A program made the position numbers and the translations under genes. 23,337 nt of DNA, from positions 1-23,337 of IMG/VR virus record IMGVR_UViG_3300010885_019974. One strand, 5' to 3'. This document shows positions 1 to 7,870 of the stretch, piece after piece; the stretch's first letter is position 1; each line of letters starts with the position of its first letter. Source of the DNA: a virus. The notes beneath the pieces were generated by a model that did not search any database, was not told the DNA's origin, and saw only the letters and a program-made list of their open reading frames with translations.

Positions 1-2
1 GA

Positions 3-2192
3 GCACCAGCAGCGCTTGGAGCAGCAGCACCCGGAGCAGCAGCACCCGGAGCAGCAGCACCCGGAGCAGCAGCACCCGGAGCAGCAGCACCCGGAGCAGC
101 AGCACCCGGAGCAGCAGCACCCGGAGCAGCAGCACCCGCATCGCCTGGAGCAGCAGCTATATTTAAAAATCCAGAAGCCTTCAAAACCCAATGGGATGAA
201 TTTCTTGCTAGTAAGCCAAATTTCAAACTAATTACTGATCCTGATTTGTTATCTGCATTAAAGAAAATGTGGATGCAATCAGGTGGAACAAGAGCAGAGA
301 GCAAATCATCTAATAAAAAAATGATTTCTGAGTCCAAACTAATGGAAGACTCTACCTATAGAGAATTCCGTGCAGTCGGCCGTATGATTGTAGAACGCAA
401 AATGAGTGAGAAAGAAATTCTTGACTTATTTGCAATGATTGAAAAGGGTGCAACTGCTGGCGGAAACAATCGCACAATGCTTGGAAAAGGCAAAGATACT
501 GCAACAGCTATAGCTTCAGCTATATCCAAAGCATATAATGGTGTAGCAGATAAGATTTCTAAATCAGTAGCTATATCTGGCGTTGACGTAAAATTTGATC
601 AACTAACTGACAAATTAGCTAAAACTGTGGGTGGACAGGAAGGTGCTGTTATGTCTGCAATCAAAAAGTACCGACAGTTTGCAAAAGAAAATCCAAGAAT
701 GCAAGGGGCAATCTATGCAATTCTAATCGCATTAACTGGATTGAGCGGTGCTGGATTAGGTGGTGCGGCCATCCTAGGTGGTATTAAAATGGCTGACAAA
801 TTATTGCTTGGTAATAAACTAAGCAGTTCATTATGGTCAGGCTTCGTTACAGGTGCCACTGCATACGGTGTTGGTCAAGCAAAAGATGCTTTCTCAACTA
901 CAGGTGGTGGTAGTGCAGGCCCAGCAGGCACTGAACCAGATTATGTGCCAGGTGGTAGTGCAGGACCAGTAGGCACTGAACCAGATTATGTGCCAGGTGG
1001 TAGTGCAGGACCAGTAGGCACTGAACCAGATTATGCTGGTAGCGGGCCACCAATGCATACGGTGCAATCAGGCGACACATTGAGTCAAATTGCTCAGACT
1101 AATAATACCAGTGTTGAAGAGTTGATGAAGTTGAATCCTAAAATAACTAATCCTGATGTTATTACGGCAGGACAACCAATCAAGTTGCCGGTACCAGGTA
1201 ATACCTTGCCAACTTATGACAATGGTGTGGGCACTGCAGCAAACACTGAACAAGGAATACAATCAGGAAGATATACCGCGAATCCGAATACTAGAATGCA
1301 AACGGCTGGATATATTAATAATAAAAATAAGTTAACTAATGAAAATATCCAGTTTAAGGCCAAAAAAATTCCAATTAAGGAAATGATTGATCCACAACAA
1401 ACATTGTATTTCCGTTCATTGCAGGAATCACTAGGTAATCCTGCAACTAAAAGTTATCAATTAACATATGCTGGAATAGACCTCATCTTTGAAAATATGG
1501 TGAGGTATCAAAAATACTTAGCAGAAGCACCTAGTGCTACTGCACCTAGTGCTACTGCACCTAGTGCTACTGCATCTGGTCCGGACAGAACTAACATTCC
1601 AGATGAATTAAGACCAGATATGCCTGGTGCCACTGGTACTCCAGCGAAAAAGGGTTTCTTAGGAAGAGCTTGGTCTGGTATCAAAAATGCAGGTCATCAA
1701 TTTACTACTAAACTGACAGCAGAAAAACTTAAAATGAATTGGCATGTAGCTGGTAAGCCTACTGATTCTGATCAGCTAAAGAGTTTCTTGGAAAAACAAG
1801 GCGCACCAACTGATGTGATTAATGATATATATACACAACTGGGACTGCAAGCCGCTGCGGCGACGGCACAACCAGCAGCACAACCAGCAGCAGCACAACC
1901 AGCAGCACAACCAGCAGCAGCACAACCAGCAGCACAACCAGCAGCAGCACAACCAGCAGCATCAGGTGGAGCACACGCAGGTAACATCTTTGCTAACCCT
2001 CAGCAATTAGCCGCGTCATTCAAAGCATTCACTGACTCAGGTGCAACCATTCCAATGCAATTTAGAGGAGTATTAGGTGATATTCTAAAGACTGCATTGC
2101 GTACAGTTGAAAACAAACAACTCAGGATGACTGCGATCATATCAGAGAGTCGTCGTATTGAGAAAGAAATGCGTAAACTTAAACAAAGGTAG
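3..2192 (+). CDS. Large repeat-rich LysM virion-type protein, 5'-truncated
   Basis: The reading frame is open from the left edge, so the true start lies outside the window; an internal TTG at 246 is not the start. About 729 residues are visible. In order they are: an Ala-Ala-Ala-Pro-Gly repeat tract (from position 21), a charged helical part, a hydrophobic Gly/Ala-rich stretch near visible residues 232-268 that could span or insert into a membrane, three copies of a [15 protein letters not shown]-type repeat, a LysM domain (about visible residues 352-396, [13 protein letters not shown] through IKLP), three PSATA repeats, an Ala/Gln/Pro tract and a basic coiled C-terminus. LysM domains bind peptidoglycan, so an inference is a virion protein that contacts or crosses the cell wall during infection. 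The next gene starts 4 nt downstream. The protein family is not recognised. The repeats could also simply be flexible linkers. Confidence 0.85.
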   Translation, partial: APAALGAAAPGAAAPGAAAPGAAAPGAAAPGAAAPGAAAPGAAAPASPGAAAIFKNPEAFKTQWDEFLASKPNFKLITDPDLLSALKKMWMQSGGTRAESKSSNKKMISESKLMEDSTYREFRAVGRMIVERKMSEKEILDLFAMIEKGATAGGNNRTMLGKGKDTATAIASAISKAYNGVADKISKSVAISGVDVKFDQLTDKLAKTVGGQEGAVMSAIKKYRQFAKENPRMQGAIYAILIALTGLSGAGLGGAAILGGIKMADKLLLGNKLSSSLWSGFVTGATAYGVGQAKDAFSTTGGGSAGPAGTEPDYVPGGSAGPVGTEPDYVPGGSAGPVGTEPDYAGSGPPMHTVQSGDTLSQIAQTNNTSVEELMKLNPKITNPDVITAGQPIKLPVPGNTLPTYDNGVGTAANTEQGIQSGRYTANPNTRMQTAGYINNKNKLTNENIQFKAKKIPIKEMIDPQQTLYFRSLQESLGNPATKSYQLTYAGIDLIFENMVRYQKYLAEAPSATAPSATAPSATASGPDRTNIPDELRPDMPGATGTPAKKGFLGRAWSGIKNAGHQFTTKLTAEKLKMNWHVAGKPTDSDQLKSFLEKQGAPTDVINDIYTQLGLQAAAATAQPAAQPAAAQPAAQPAAAQPAAQPAAAQPAASGGAHAGNIFANPQQLAASFKAFTDSGATIPMQFRGVLGDILKTALRTVENKQLRMTAIISESRRIEKEMRKLKQR
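21..125 (+). repeat. 15-bp tandem repeat encoding AAAPG
   Basis: Seven identical copies of the unit gcagcagcacccgga run head to tail, followed by a degenerate copy up to about 158. In the frame of the truncated CDS they read Ala-Ala-Ala-Pro-Gly. The near-perfect identity at the DNA level, GC-rich in an AT-rich genome, suggests recent expansion and a copy number likely to vary. Confidence 0.95.
906..1040 (+). repeat. 45-bp tandem repeat, three copies
   Basis: Three near-identical 45-bp units start at 906, 951 and 996. Each encodes a 15-residue Gly/Ser/Pro-rich linker ending in EPDYVP, or EPDYAG in the last copy. They lie between the hydrophobic segment and the LysM domain. Confidence 0.95.
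1527..1571 (+). repeat. 15-bp tandem repeat encoding APSAT
   Basis: Three exact copies of gcacctagtgctact lie in frame in the LysM protein and form a short Ala/Pro/Ser/Thr linker. Confidence 0.95.
1866..1961 (+). repeat. 27-bp tandem repeat encoding an Ala/Gln/Pro tract
   Basis: Three copies of a 27-nt unit start at 1866, 1893 and 1920, with a partial fourth from 1947. They encode alternating AQPA and AQPAA blocks near the C-terminus of the LysM protein. On the opposite strand they create an open Cys/Ala frame that is not a gene. Confidence 0.95.
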
Positions 2193-2195
2193 TTC

Positions 2196-2981
2196 ATGAT
2201 GTATCTATACGAAGGCGGTAACGCAATACCTGACACCAATGAGGTAAACAAAGAAGATATCGCCGGAGTAGTTGATACTGCGAAAAGAGAACTACCATCT
2301 GCATTATTGAAAAATTTACATACTGATATCGGATCTGCTGGCTATAAAGCAAAATCAGGTGACATTGATATCATGGTTGAAGCTATTGATGTTGTTGAAT
2401 TGTTTAACACTACTGATGCCAAAGATCCTGTCAAAGATGCTAAGAAATTACTAGAAAAATTCTTTCAGGATAAAGGAATTCAGGCTAAAGTCAATGGTCG
2501 TAATGTTAGCATCGGCGTTAAGTATAAAGAACAAGCATCAGGTCTCAATAAATTAGCTCAGGTTGATGTTATGGTAATTCATGATGTTGGAATCGTGGCT
2601 CCATATCATCAACACGGACCTCGCGGAATGTATGCTGATCCAGAATTCAAGGGCGCACCAATGTTCATGCTCATAAACAGCATCGGTAAATTCTTAGGTC
2701 TAAAATTTGATGCCTTTGGTGCTAAGTTGATGCGTAGAGATACTGATGAAGTAGTAGCACGAACTCGTAAAGAGGTTGCAAAGGTACTATTGAATCCAAA
2801 AGCAAAAGAAGATGATCTTAATAGTGTAAAATCAATAATGAATGCACTAAAAAATGATCCTGATAGAGAAGGCAAACTTGCTCAAGCTAGACAAGATCAG
2901 GCTAAGGGACTTATATCACTTCCTGAAGATGCTCATCCTGGTACTGCAGCTTGGTTTAGAAAATTAAGCGATATAACATGA
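2196..2981 (+). CDS. Pol-beta-like nucleotidyltransferase, first of an adjacent pair
   Basis: The 261-residue protein shows the signature of the polymerase-beta nucleotidyltransferase fold: Gly46-Ser47, then GDIDIM with Asp56 and Asp58, and a third candidate carboxylate at Asp124 (QVDVMV). Such enzymes transfer an NMP to a protein, RNA or small molecule; the substrate here is unknown. The start is one of two adjacent ATGs (2196 or 2199), with AAAGG upstream at 2185-2189. The N-terminus MMYLYEGG has an L-x-E motif close to the end, like T4 prohead-protease sites. The stop overlaps the next ATG in an ATGA junction, so the two genes are probably translationally coupled. The fold call rests on motifs read by eye. 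The region between the motifs is longer than in minimal enzymes. Confidence 0.7.
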   Translation: MMYLYEGGNAIPDTNEVNKEDIAGVVDTAKRELPSALLKNLHTDIGSAGYKAKSGDIDIMVEAIDVVELFNTTDAKDPVKDAKKLLEKFFQDKGIQAKVNGRNVSIGVKYKEQASGLNKLAQVDVMVIHDVGIVAPYHQHGPRGMYADPEFKGAPMFMLINSIGKFLGLKFDAFGAKLMRRDTDEVVARTRKEVAKVLLNPKAKEDDLNSVKSIMNALKNDPDREGKLAQARQDQAKGLISLPEDAHPGTAAWFRKLSDIT

Positions 2982-4009
2982 AAGTAAAAGATATCATCCG
3001 AGAAGGTGGATGGGATACCACTATTACACAAGGAACAATCATTCGTCCAGCAATTGTAAAGATTGCTTTGAATGTAGTTCAACAATTTGTTGATGATTTT
3101 AATAACTTCTTATCAGCTAAAAACTTAGGACCAGTTAAAATGGGAAGACCCACTGGCTCAAGTGCATATCATGAAAAAGATCAAGTAGAAAATCCAGATA
3201 AGATTTATGGTGATATAGATTTACAAATGATTGCTCCACCAGTTGAAGGTACTACTTACGGTCAATATACTTCATTCTGGAATAAACTCGCTGATGAATT
3301 TGTAAAACAAGAAACCCCTCACTATGTTGATCTTAATGAAAGCAAACCAGGACATCCGATCTTTCAAATAGGTGATAGTAGTTATGTTCAAGTAGATTTG
3401 ATGTGGCATGAACCAAAAATGAGTGCATGGGGAGCTACTAGAGTAACACCTGAACATGGAGTCAAAGGATTACTATCTGGTAACATGTATAGCGTATTAG
3501 GTGAACTACTAGATATGAGTATTCAACATGCAGGAGTTCAATTAAAAGTTTCTGCTGGTAAACATGTACCATTCAGTAAGCATAAAGACACTCAATTGAT
3601 AACCATTACTAGTAATCCTAAGCTTTTCATATATGACATATTCAAGTATGAATACAAAGATATAACGAGAAATACGATTGATAAAAAGACACCCATCAAT
3701 TCTTTATTGAAACAATTTCCTGGAACTGACATTGATGATGTAAAGATCAGCAAGTTAGTAAATGGAGTTAAAGGATTGGCGTTAAGTTTTGAGATGAATG
3801 ATATGTATGGCAAGGGTGATTTAGTTAATTTCAATTCACCTGATGATTTTTTGAATAGATTCTTAGAAAGATATACTGAAAAAGCAATGCTTGATATCGC
3901 TGCTAAAAAGAGAGATAAAGCTTCTACACCTGACGCTATTGCCAGAGCGGAAGATGACAAACAAAAAGTATTAAAAGGACTGGCAATGGTTACCAGTTAT
4001 TTTAAATAA
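2978..4009 (+). CDS. Pol-beta-like nucleotidyltransferase, second of the pair
   Basis: The 343-residue protein carries TGSSAY (Gly60-Ser61), then YGDIDLQM with Asp79 and Asp81, and YVQVDLMW with Asp140. That is the three-carboxylate layout of the Pol-beta nucleotidyltransferase superfamily. A middle segment (about residues 150-185, with GLLSGNMYSVLGELLDMSI) and a helical C-terminus follow; neither is recognised. The N-terminus MKVKDIIREGG matches two other proteins in this window and resembles the capsid-targeting peptide of T4-like internal proteins, with Glu9 as a possible cleavage residue. The gene overlaps its predecessor by 4 nt and is followed 15 nt later by the ligase-like gene. The target of nucleotidyl transfer is unknown, and delivery with the virion is an inference. 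Confidence 0.75.
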   Translation: MKVKDIIREGGWDTTITQGTIIRPAIVKIALNVVQQFVDDFNNFLSAKNLGPVKMGRPTGSSAYHEKDQVENPDKIYGDIDLQMIAPPVEGTTYGQYTSFWNKLADEFVKQETPHYVDLNESKPGHPIFQIGDSSYVQVDLMWHEPKMSAWGATRVTPEHGVKGLLSGNMYSVLGELLDMSIQHAGVQLKVSAGKHVPFSKHKDTQLITITSNPKLFIYDIFKYEYKDITRNTIDKKTPINSLLKQFPGTDIDDVKISKLVNGVKGLALSFEMNDMYGKGDLVNFNSPDDFLNRFLERYTEKAMLDIAAKKRDKASTPDAIARAEDDKQKVLKGLAMVTSYFK

Positions 4010-4024
4010 GAAAGAATAAACACT

Positions 4025-5197
4025 ATGAAAATTTTAGAAGTACTTACTGAAGCAACTACTGTTGGGAGAGAATTCCAACACTTAGAAGATTTATTAATTG
4101 TTGATGGTGCCGCAGGTGGTATTGAAGCATTAGAAGAACTAGCAGATGCCTCTTCTTCACCATCAAGTTTAGTTTTCAAATGGGATGGTGGTGCTGCTGT
4201 ATATTGGGGTAGAAACAATAAGGGTGAATTTGTATTTGTTCCAAAAAACCAATGGAGCAAAGACCAGATGTTGGACAAAGAAGGATTGAGCTATCAAATA
4301 AGAAGTACAGGCAAAATCAAGTCAGGACAATCACCTGAAGCTTTTGCTAAAGTACGGGCTGGAATGGCAGCAAAGTATGAGGAGTTGTGGGATCTATTTG
4401 AAGAATCTACTCCTCCACAATTTAAAGGTTATTTGACAGGTGATCTTATGTTTACTGAACCTCAGCGGGCTAACCCAAGAACTGGAGAATATGAATTCAC
4501 TCCTAATAAAGTTACTTATCATGTTCGTCCCACTGGGTTAGGTGGTAAGATGGCAACTGCACAAGCATTTGTGATAGTTCATGGCAAGATTGCTAAGTTT
4601 GGGGCAGATGCTACTGGTAATTTAACACCAATGCCAGATAACATCATTGAGCAGTTCAATAAAACATCTAGGTTGATTGTATTGAATTCACAAAAACCAA
4701 AAATTAAGTTAAAAACAAATACTAAAGAATTGAATCAAGCTATCAATTTTATAAAAATTAATGCAGCAGCAATTAATGAAATCGCCGACTTCACAGCACC
4801 TAAATTCTCAAGCTTGAAATCAATTCTTTATACCTATGCGGTAGCTAGAGCAAAAACAGCAGGTGTAACTGACTTTGCCGCATGGTTGACCACTAGTAAA
4901 GTATCTGACAATCAAAAAGCAATACTGCAGAATGATGTAATGCGTAAACCAAGTTGGCAAGTATTTTGGGCTGCATTCCATCAAATTCTAAATGCTAAAC
5001 ACGCCGTATTAGAACAGTTGCATACTACGGGTGGAAATGACATGTATGATCGTTTAGGAATTCGTGCTAGCACTGGTGGTAAGCCTGGAGGCGAAGGGTT
5101 TGTTAAGACATTCAAGAGCGGCAAGTTAGGTAAGTTAGTGAATCCTGAATTTAGATCAGCACCTACCAACCCATTATTCTTACCCGATGCTGTTTAA
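4025..5197 (+). CDS. Ligase/capping-type nucleotidyltransferase-like protein
   Basis: The 390-residue protein contains FKWDGGAAVYWG (Lys52, Asp54, Gly55), which resembles motif I (KxDG) of the covalent nucleotidyltransferases: DNA/RNA ligases and mRNA capping enzymes. FKGYLTGDLMF (Gly139-Asp140) resembles motif III (DGEL/GD). A later helical region (about residues 235-345) and a Gly-rich tail ending in NPLFLPDAV are unrecognised. Clear motifs IV and V are not obvious, so it may be a divergent or inactive relative. The N-terminus MKILEVLTEA has the shared [LI]-x-E signature at Glu9. An AAGAAAG purine tract lies ahead of the ATG. It is the third nucleotidyl-transfer-type gene in a row, which hints at a joint role. 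It is distinct from the complete ligase at 16070. Confidence 0.6.
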   Translation: MKILEVLTEATTVGREFQHLEDLLIVDGAAGGIEALEELADASSSPSSLVFKWDGGAAVYWGRNNKGEFVFVPKNQWSKDQMLDKEGLSYQIRSTGKIKSGQSPEAFAKVRAGMAAKYEELWDLFEESTPPQFKGYLTGDLMFTEPQRANPRTGEYEFTPNKVTYHVRPTGLGGKMATAQAFVIVHGKIAKFGADATGNLTPMPDNIIEQFNKTSRLIVLNSQKPKIKLKTNTKELNQAINFIKINAAAINEIADFTAPKFSSLKSILYTYAVARAKTAGVTDFAAWLTTSKVSDNQKAILQNDVMRKPSWQVFWAAFHQILNAKHAVLEQLHTTGGNDMYDRLGIRASTGGKPGGEGFVKTFKSGKLGKLVNPEFRSAPTNPLFLPDAV

Positions 5198-5227
5198 TTA
5201 GTGTAGAAGCATTATTTTTACAAATTA

Positions 5228-5255
5228 GATAAATATTCTTATACGCGAAAGCGTA
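5228..5255 (+). promoter_or_regulatory. Late-type promoter and 5'-terminal hairpin
   Basis: GATAAATA (5228-5235) differs by one base from the T4 late -10 element TATAAATA. Six nt after it lies a compact hairpin: TACGC (5242-5246), GAAA loop, GCGTA (5251-5255). With the usual distance to the start site the mRNA would begin at the hairpin, a layout that protects 5' ends. AAAAGGA, a good ribosome binding site, follows before the ATG at 5278. Confidence 0.6.
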
Positions 5256-5277
5256 AAAAACTTAAAAGGAAACTATC

Positions 5278-5682
5278 ATGGCAATTTTTGCTCGTATTAA
5301 TGGTGACGCAAATGGCGTTGTTAACCAAGATGTAAATTTAAACCCACGTACTAATGACTTAGATATCGTTATTTCTACTGGTAGCAAGCGTCCAACAATG
5401 TTTAAAATTGTTGCTGACACTGGTGTTTCATTCAATGCTGAAATGGGTTCTGGTGGAGCAGTTGAAGCTGTTCTACGTTTAATATCAACTCAAGCTACCA
5501 TCATCGCTTATCAAGTGACTACTGGTAGTCAAGGCCAAATGAGCGTACTATGTGAATCAACTGGCTGGACTACAGACACAGTTTTGCGTGATGCTATTCG
5601 CTTACTAACAGTAATTGGTGCAGGTCCAATCTCTATGGCTGCATCAACTTGCGCATCAACTGGTGGTATTAAAGCAGCTTAA
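5278..5682 (+). CDS. Small virion-type protein, probably highly expressed
   Basis: The 134-residue protein begins MAIFARINGDANG and is rich in Gly, Thr, Ser and Val with a low charge. It looks like a compact beta-rich structural protein, but I do not recognise the family. It stands as its own transcription unit: a late-type promoter motif, a GAAA-capped hairpin at the predicted 5' end, a strong AAAAGGA ribosome binding site, then two hairpins after the stop. Its codons are cleaner and it reads more conserved than its neighbours. This fits an abundant capsid-decoration, tube or head-associated protein; that role is inferred from the architecture and not from homology. Confidence 0.8.
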   Translation: MAIFARINGDANGVVNQDVNLNPRTNDLDIVISTGSKRPTMFKIVADTGVSFNAEMGSGGAVEAVLRLISTQATIIAYQVTTGSQGQMSVLCESTGWTTDTVLRDAIRLLTVIGAGPISMAASTCASTGGIKAA

Positions 5683-5733
5683 TTCAAAATAAAATTATTT
5701 TGAAATACAAAGGGCAGATTAATTCTGCCCTTT
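5683..5733 (+). terminator. Tandem hairpins, probable terminator
   Basis: Two hairpins follow the stop. The first is AT-rich: TTCAAAAT (5683-5690) pairs with ATTTTGAA (5697-5704). The second is strong: AAAGGGCAGA (5709-5718) pairs with TCTGCCCTTT (5724-5733) around a 5-nt loop. The U-tract is short (TTT then CCC), so termination may be partial or the pair may protect the 3' end. Confidence 0.7.
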
Positions 5734-5736
5734 CCC

Positions 5737-6180
5737 ATGTTCAATAAATATTTGATGAATGATACTGGCACATGGTTTACAGGATATACACTAGTTGACA
5801 TCACTAATAGTGGAGTAATTAAGCATGACCCATTATTACAAATGAAACGTAATCAACAACGAAACTGGGAAACTATTTTACAAGTAATAAGTTTGCGCGC
5901 CCAACCAATGGCAATAACAACAAATAAACCTATAGTAGTTCAAATGAAGGAACATCAGTTTGGTAGTGCGTACACGAACAAGCAATTATGCTGGAAATTT
6001 AAATTCTATATTGAACATAAAGATGCATTAGGTCCGGCAAATGAACCAGATTTATTTTTAAAAACAGATTTTGATCAGGTACCAATCATTTTTAATTTGT
6101 CAGAGACTGTTCGGGGAAATATACCAATTTTCTATACTTCCGGAGAGTTCAAAAATATATACTTTAAGATTTCCCTGTAA
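5737..6180 (+). CDS. Conserved phage protein of unknown function, virion-type
   Basis: The 147-residue protein starts MFNKYLMNDTGTWFTGY and contains a hydrophilic middle (KRNQQRNWETILQVISLRA, residues 34-52) and a C-terminal half rich in Phe, Ile and Lys that reads like a beta-sandwich. No catalytic motif is visible. The ATG lies only 3 nt after the terminator hairpin and has no clear ribosome binding site; an in-frame ATG at 5755 (MNDTGTW) is an alternative start. An AATAAATA motif (5743-5750) falls between the two starts but is also the codons Asn-Lys-Tyr. Placement among late genes suggests a structural or assembly role. Confidence 0.75.
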   Translation: MFNKYLMNDTGTWFTGYTLVDITNSGVIKHDPLLQMKRNQQRNWETILQVISLRAQPMAITTNKPIVVQMKEHQFGSAYTNKQLCWKFKFYIEHKDALGPANEPDLFLKTDFDQVPIIFNLSETVRGNIPIFYTSGEFKNIYFKISL

Positions 6181-6184
6181 TTTT

Positions 6185-6215
6185 AATAAATATTAAAACG
6201 GAAATATATTTTCGT
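6185..6215 (+). promoter_or_regulatory. Late-type promoter and 5'-terminal hairpin
   Basis: AATAAATA (6185-6192) is followed 5 nt later by a hairpin of ACGGAAA (6198-6204) and TTTTCGT (6209-6215), with one G-U pair. The spacing is almost the same as at 5228-5255. A GGGGA ribosome binding site precedes the ATG at 6233. Confidence 0.5.
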
Positions 6216-6232
6216 AAAGGGGATTATTTAGA

Positions 6233-6490
6233 ATGTCAACTGAAATTGAAAAGAAAAGTCTAGAAGCCCATGTGGAGCTTTGCGCTGAAAGATATAGTAA
6301 CTTGCAAGACAAACTAGATAGTTTGGAAAATAAAGTTGAAAAACTTGAGGGTCATATTATCTTTATTAAAGATTCATTGGCTAGTAGCAATGAAAGAGGT
6401 AGTAAACAAATAATAACGATTGGAACATCAATTTTTGTTGCAATGATGACTGGTATAATTTCTTTATTAATACATTTAAATAAAATATGA
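6233..6490 (+). CDS. Coiled-coil protein with C-terminal membrane anchor
   Basis: The 85-residue protein has a long heptad-rich helix (about residues 8-50, with LQDKLDSLENKVEKLEGH) followed by one membrane segment (about residues 60-81, IITIGTSIFVAMMTGIISLL) and a short basic tail. This layout recalls the small XhlA-type phage membrane proteins that help holins, but it sits among virion genes and away from the lysis cassette. It probably lies in the inner membrane with the coil in the cytoplasm. The stop overlaps the next start (ATGA). Confidence 0.75.
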   Translation: MSTEIEKKSLEAHVELCAERYSNLQDKLDSLENKVEKLEGHIIFIKDSLASSNERGSKQIITIGTSIFVAMMTGIISLLIHLNKI

Positions 6491-6699
6491 AAATTGTAGA
6501 ACTGTTAAATAGTGTACAACTACCCATCAATAATGAAGAAGCTGATTTATTGGCTAAATTCAATGTAGAATCCATTATAAAGAAATCACAATTGGATTTA
6601 CATGAACAGCATATTGCAAATCAATTAGTGGTCAAAGGTGTATTACTTAGAAAAAACAATAATGGACAGCACGAATACCGTAAACATATCAAAGATTGA
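6487..6699 (+). CDS. Small hypothetical protein
   Basis: The 70-residue protein starts MKIVELLNSVQLP. It is charged and helical, with a KFNVESIIKKSQL segment and a basic C-terminus (RKHIKD). The N-terminus partly follows the MK[VI]x[DE]xL pattern of nearby proteins but lacks the Glu at position 9. It overlaps the membrane-anchor gene by 4 nt and the next gene by 38 nt, so translational coupling is likely. No function is recognised. Confidence 0.65.
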   Translation: MKIVELLNSVQLPINNEEADLLAKFNVESIIKKSQLDLHEQHIANQLVVKGVLLRKNNNGQHEYRKHIKD

Positions 6700-7189
6700 A
6701 GAGATTGTAAATAGAACAGTAATTTACTTAAAAGAATGGACCCAGAAAGAATTTTTAGAATTAGTTAATCATCCTTTACATAAAGATCAAGCACCATTAA
6801 TAGTAGATATGGGGGGAAAAGGATATTTAATAGGAAATTATGCAGTTAGGCCAATGAAGGGTAATTGGTGGAATGTTTCTTATTGTTACAGTGATATAGA
6901 ATATATCTTTAGTAGCAAAATAGCAGCAGTTTGTTATACGGTGTATAAACAATCTGGTAAGAAAAATCTAGCAGAGAAAATATTAAAACAAGATGCAGAT
7001 GTTGGTAGGTTGATAGTTAAGACTGATCAGTATAAATATAATTATAAGCAAGCTAAAACAAAAAAGAATAACTTTGCTGCTGATGTATTTTTAAGTAGAT
7101 ACCACAATTATCTTACTCAACTTGAACAATCCAAGAATGATTTAGGGAAAAGTTTAAAGTTGGCTAAATACTTTAATCTTTGGGAATAA
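6662..7189 (+). CDS. Conserved phage protein of unknown function
   Basis: The 175-residue protein is read from the ATG at 6662 (MDSTNTVNISKIEEIV). An upstream TTG-type start at 6638 would increase the overlap with the previous gene. The central block, QAPLIVDMGGKGYLIGNYAV and then WWNVSYCYSDIEYIF, looks like a small beta-sheet domain that recognises ligand or protein. The C-terminal half is Lys- and Gln-rich and helical. An exact TATAAATA (7031-7038) falls inside the gene as Tyr-Lys-Tyr codons and could act as a late promoter for the gene at 7196. No enzymatic motif is seen. Confidence 0.75.
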   Translation: MDSTNTVNISKIEEIVNRTVIYLKEWTQKEFLELVNHPLHKDQAPLIVDMGGKGYLIGNYAVRPMKGNWWNVSYCYSDIEYIFSSKIAAVCYTVYKQSGKKNLAEKILKQDADVGRLIVKTDQYKYNYKQAKTKKNNFAADVFLSRYHNYLTQLEQSKNDLGKSLKLAKYFNLWE

Positions 7190-7195
7190 CCGACT

Positions 7196-7870
7196 ATGAA
7201 CTTATCAGAAATTAACCCTGTCTCTACTGCTAAAAAAATGAATAAAATCATGGAAAGCCGATTTGGTTTCGGCATAAATTACGATACATTAACCATTCCG
7301 CAAGCAAAAAGATTGAGCAAATCTATTGCAGAGAATTTGACTAGAATCAAACATAGTTTTGGTTCACACACTGCTGAACTTAATCCAAAATATATGGAAC
7401 TTCTATTAGTCCGTGAAGGACTACAAAGATGGCTAGGTGAAACTCGTCGTCTAATGGAAGGTGAGATGGGCAAGAGTGAAGCTATCTTAGCTGCAAAGGA
7501 TATGGTTGATTCCATTCAAGACATGGTTGAAAAAGTTAGCAAAATGCAAGCAGAACAAATGCCAGCATTGATTGACACCATCCGTGATCAAATTGGTATG
7601 CAAGAAGCTGATCAATTTAAAAATTCAGTTGGACAACTTTTAACTGACATGGCAGCAAAACTAGGGCAGGCCAGGGAAAGTGCTGATGTTGCTGCTAGAC
7701 AATTGGCTGGTGAACAAATGGGTGCTGGTGGCATGGAAATGCCAGGAGCTGAACTTGCTGCACCAGAAACTAGTGATCTGGATTCAGCAGAACCAGATAC
7801 TGGAGATGCATTTGCTGCGTCAGATGCTGCAGTTGGTGGTAATGAACCATTAGGAAGAGAACAACGCTAA
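7196..7870 (+). CDS. Helical virion or scaffold-type protein
   Basis: The 224-residue protein is almost wholly helical through residue about 175. It has heptad-like stretches (MVDSIQDMVEKVSKM, ALIDTIRDQIGMQEAD) and then an acidic, Ala/Gly/Asp/Ser-rich disordered tail. Segments such as RRLMEGE resemble prohead-protease-type sites. The composition fits a head scaffold, core or internal virion protein, but this is inferred from the layout; the family is known to me only as a conserved hypothetical of T4-like phages. The stop shares a base with the next start (TAATG), so the next gene is translationally coupled. Confidence 0.75.
   Translation: MNLSEINPVSTAKKMNKIMESRFGFGINYDTLTIPQAKRLSKSIAENLTRIKHSFGSHTAELNPKYMELLLVREGLQRWLGETRRLMEGEMGKSEAILAAKDMVDSIQDMVEKVSKMQAEQMPALIDTIRDQIGMQEADQFKNSVGQLLTDMAAKLGQARESADVAARQLAGEQMGAGGMEMPGAELAAPETSDLDSAEPDTGDAFAASDAAVGGNEPLGREQR

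Noticed and set aside
16-231. Open frame of Glu-Gln-Gln-His-Pro repeats
   Set aside because: It is the out-of-frame reading of the AAAPG repeat. The frame continuous with the long LysM protein reads through the whole stretch from the window edge.
1772-1987. Minus-strand Cys/Ala-rich frame
   Set aside because: It is the reverse reading of the Ala/Gln/Pro repeat tract, with no ribosome binding site and an unnatural composition.
7031-7038. Exact T4 late promoter TATAAATA
   Set aside because: It encodes Tyr-Lys-Tyr inside a gene and has no hairpin or nearby start. It remains possible for the 7196 gene, but chance is likely in AT-rich coding DNA.
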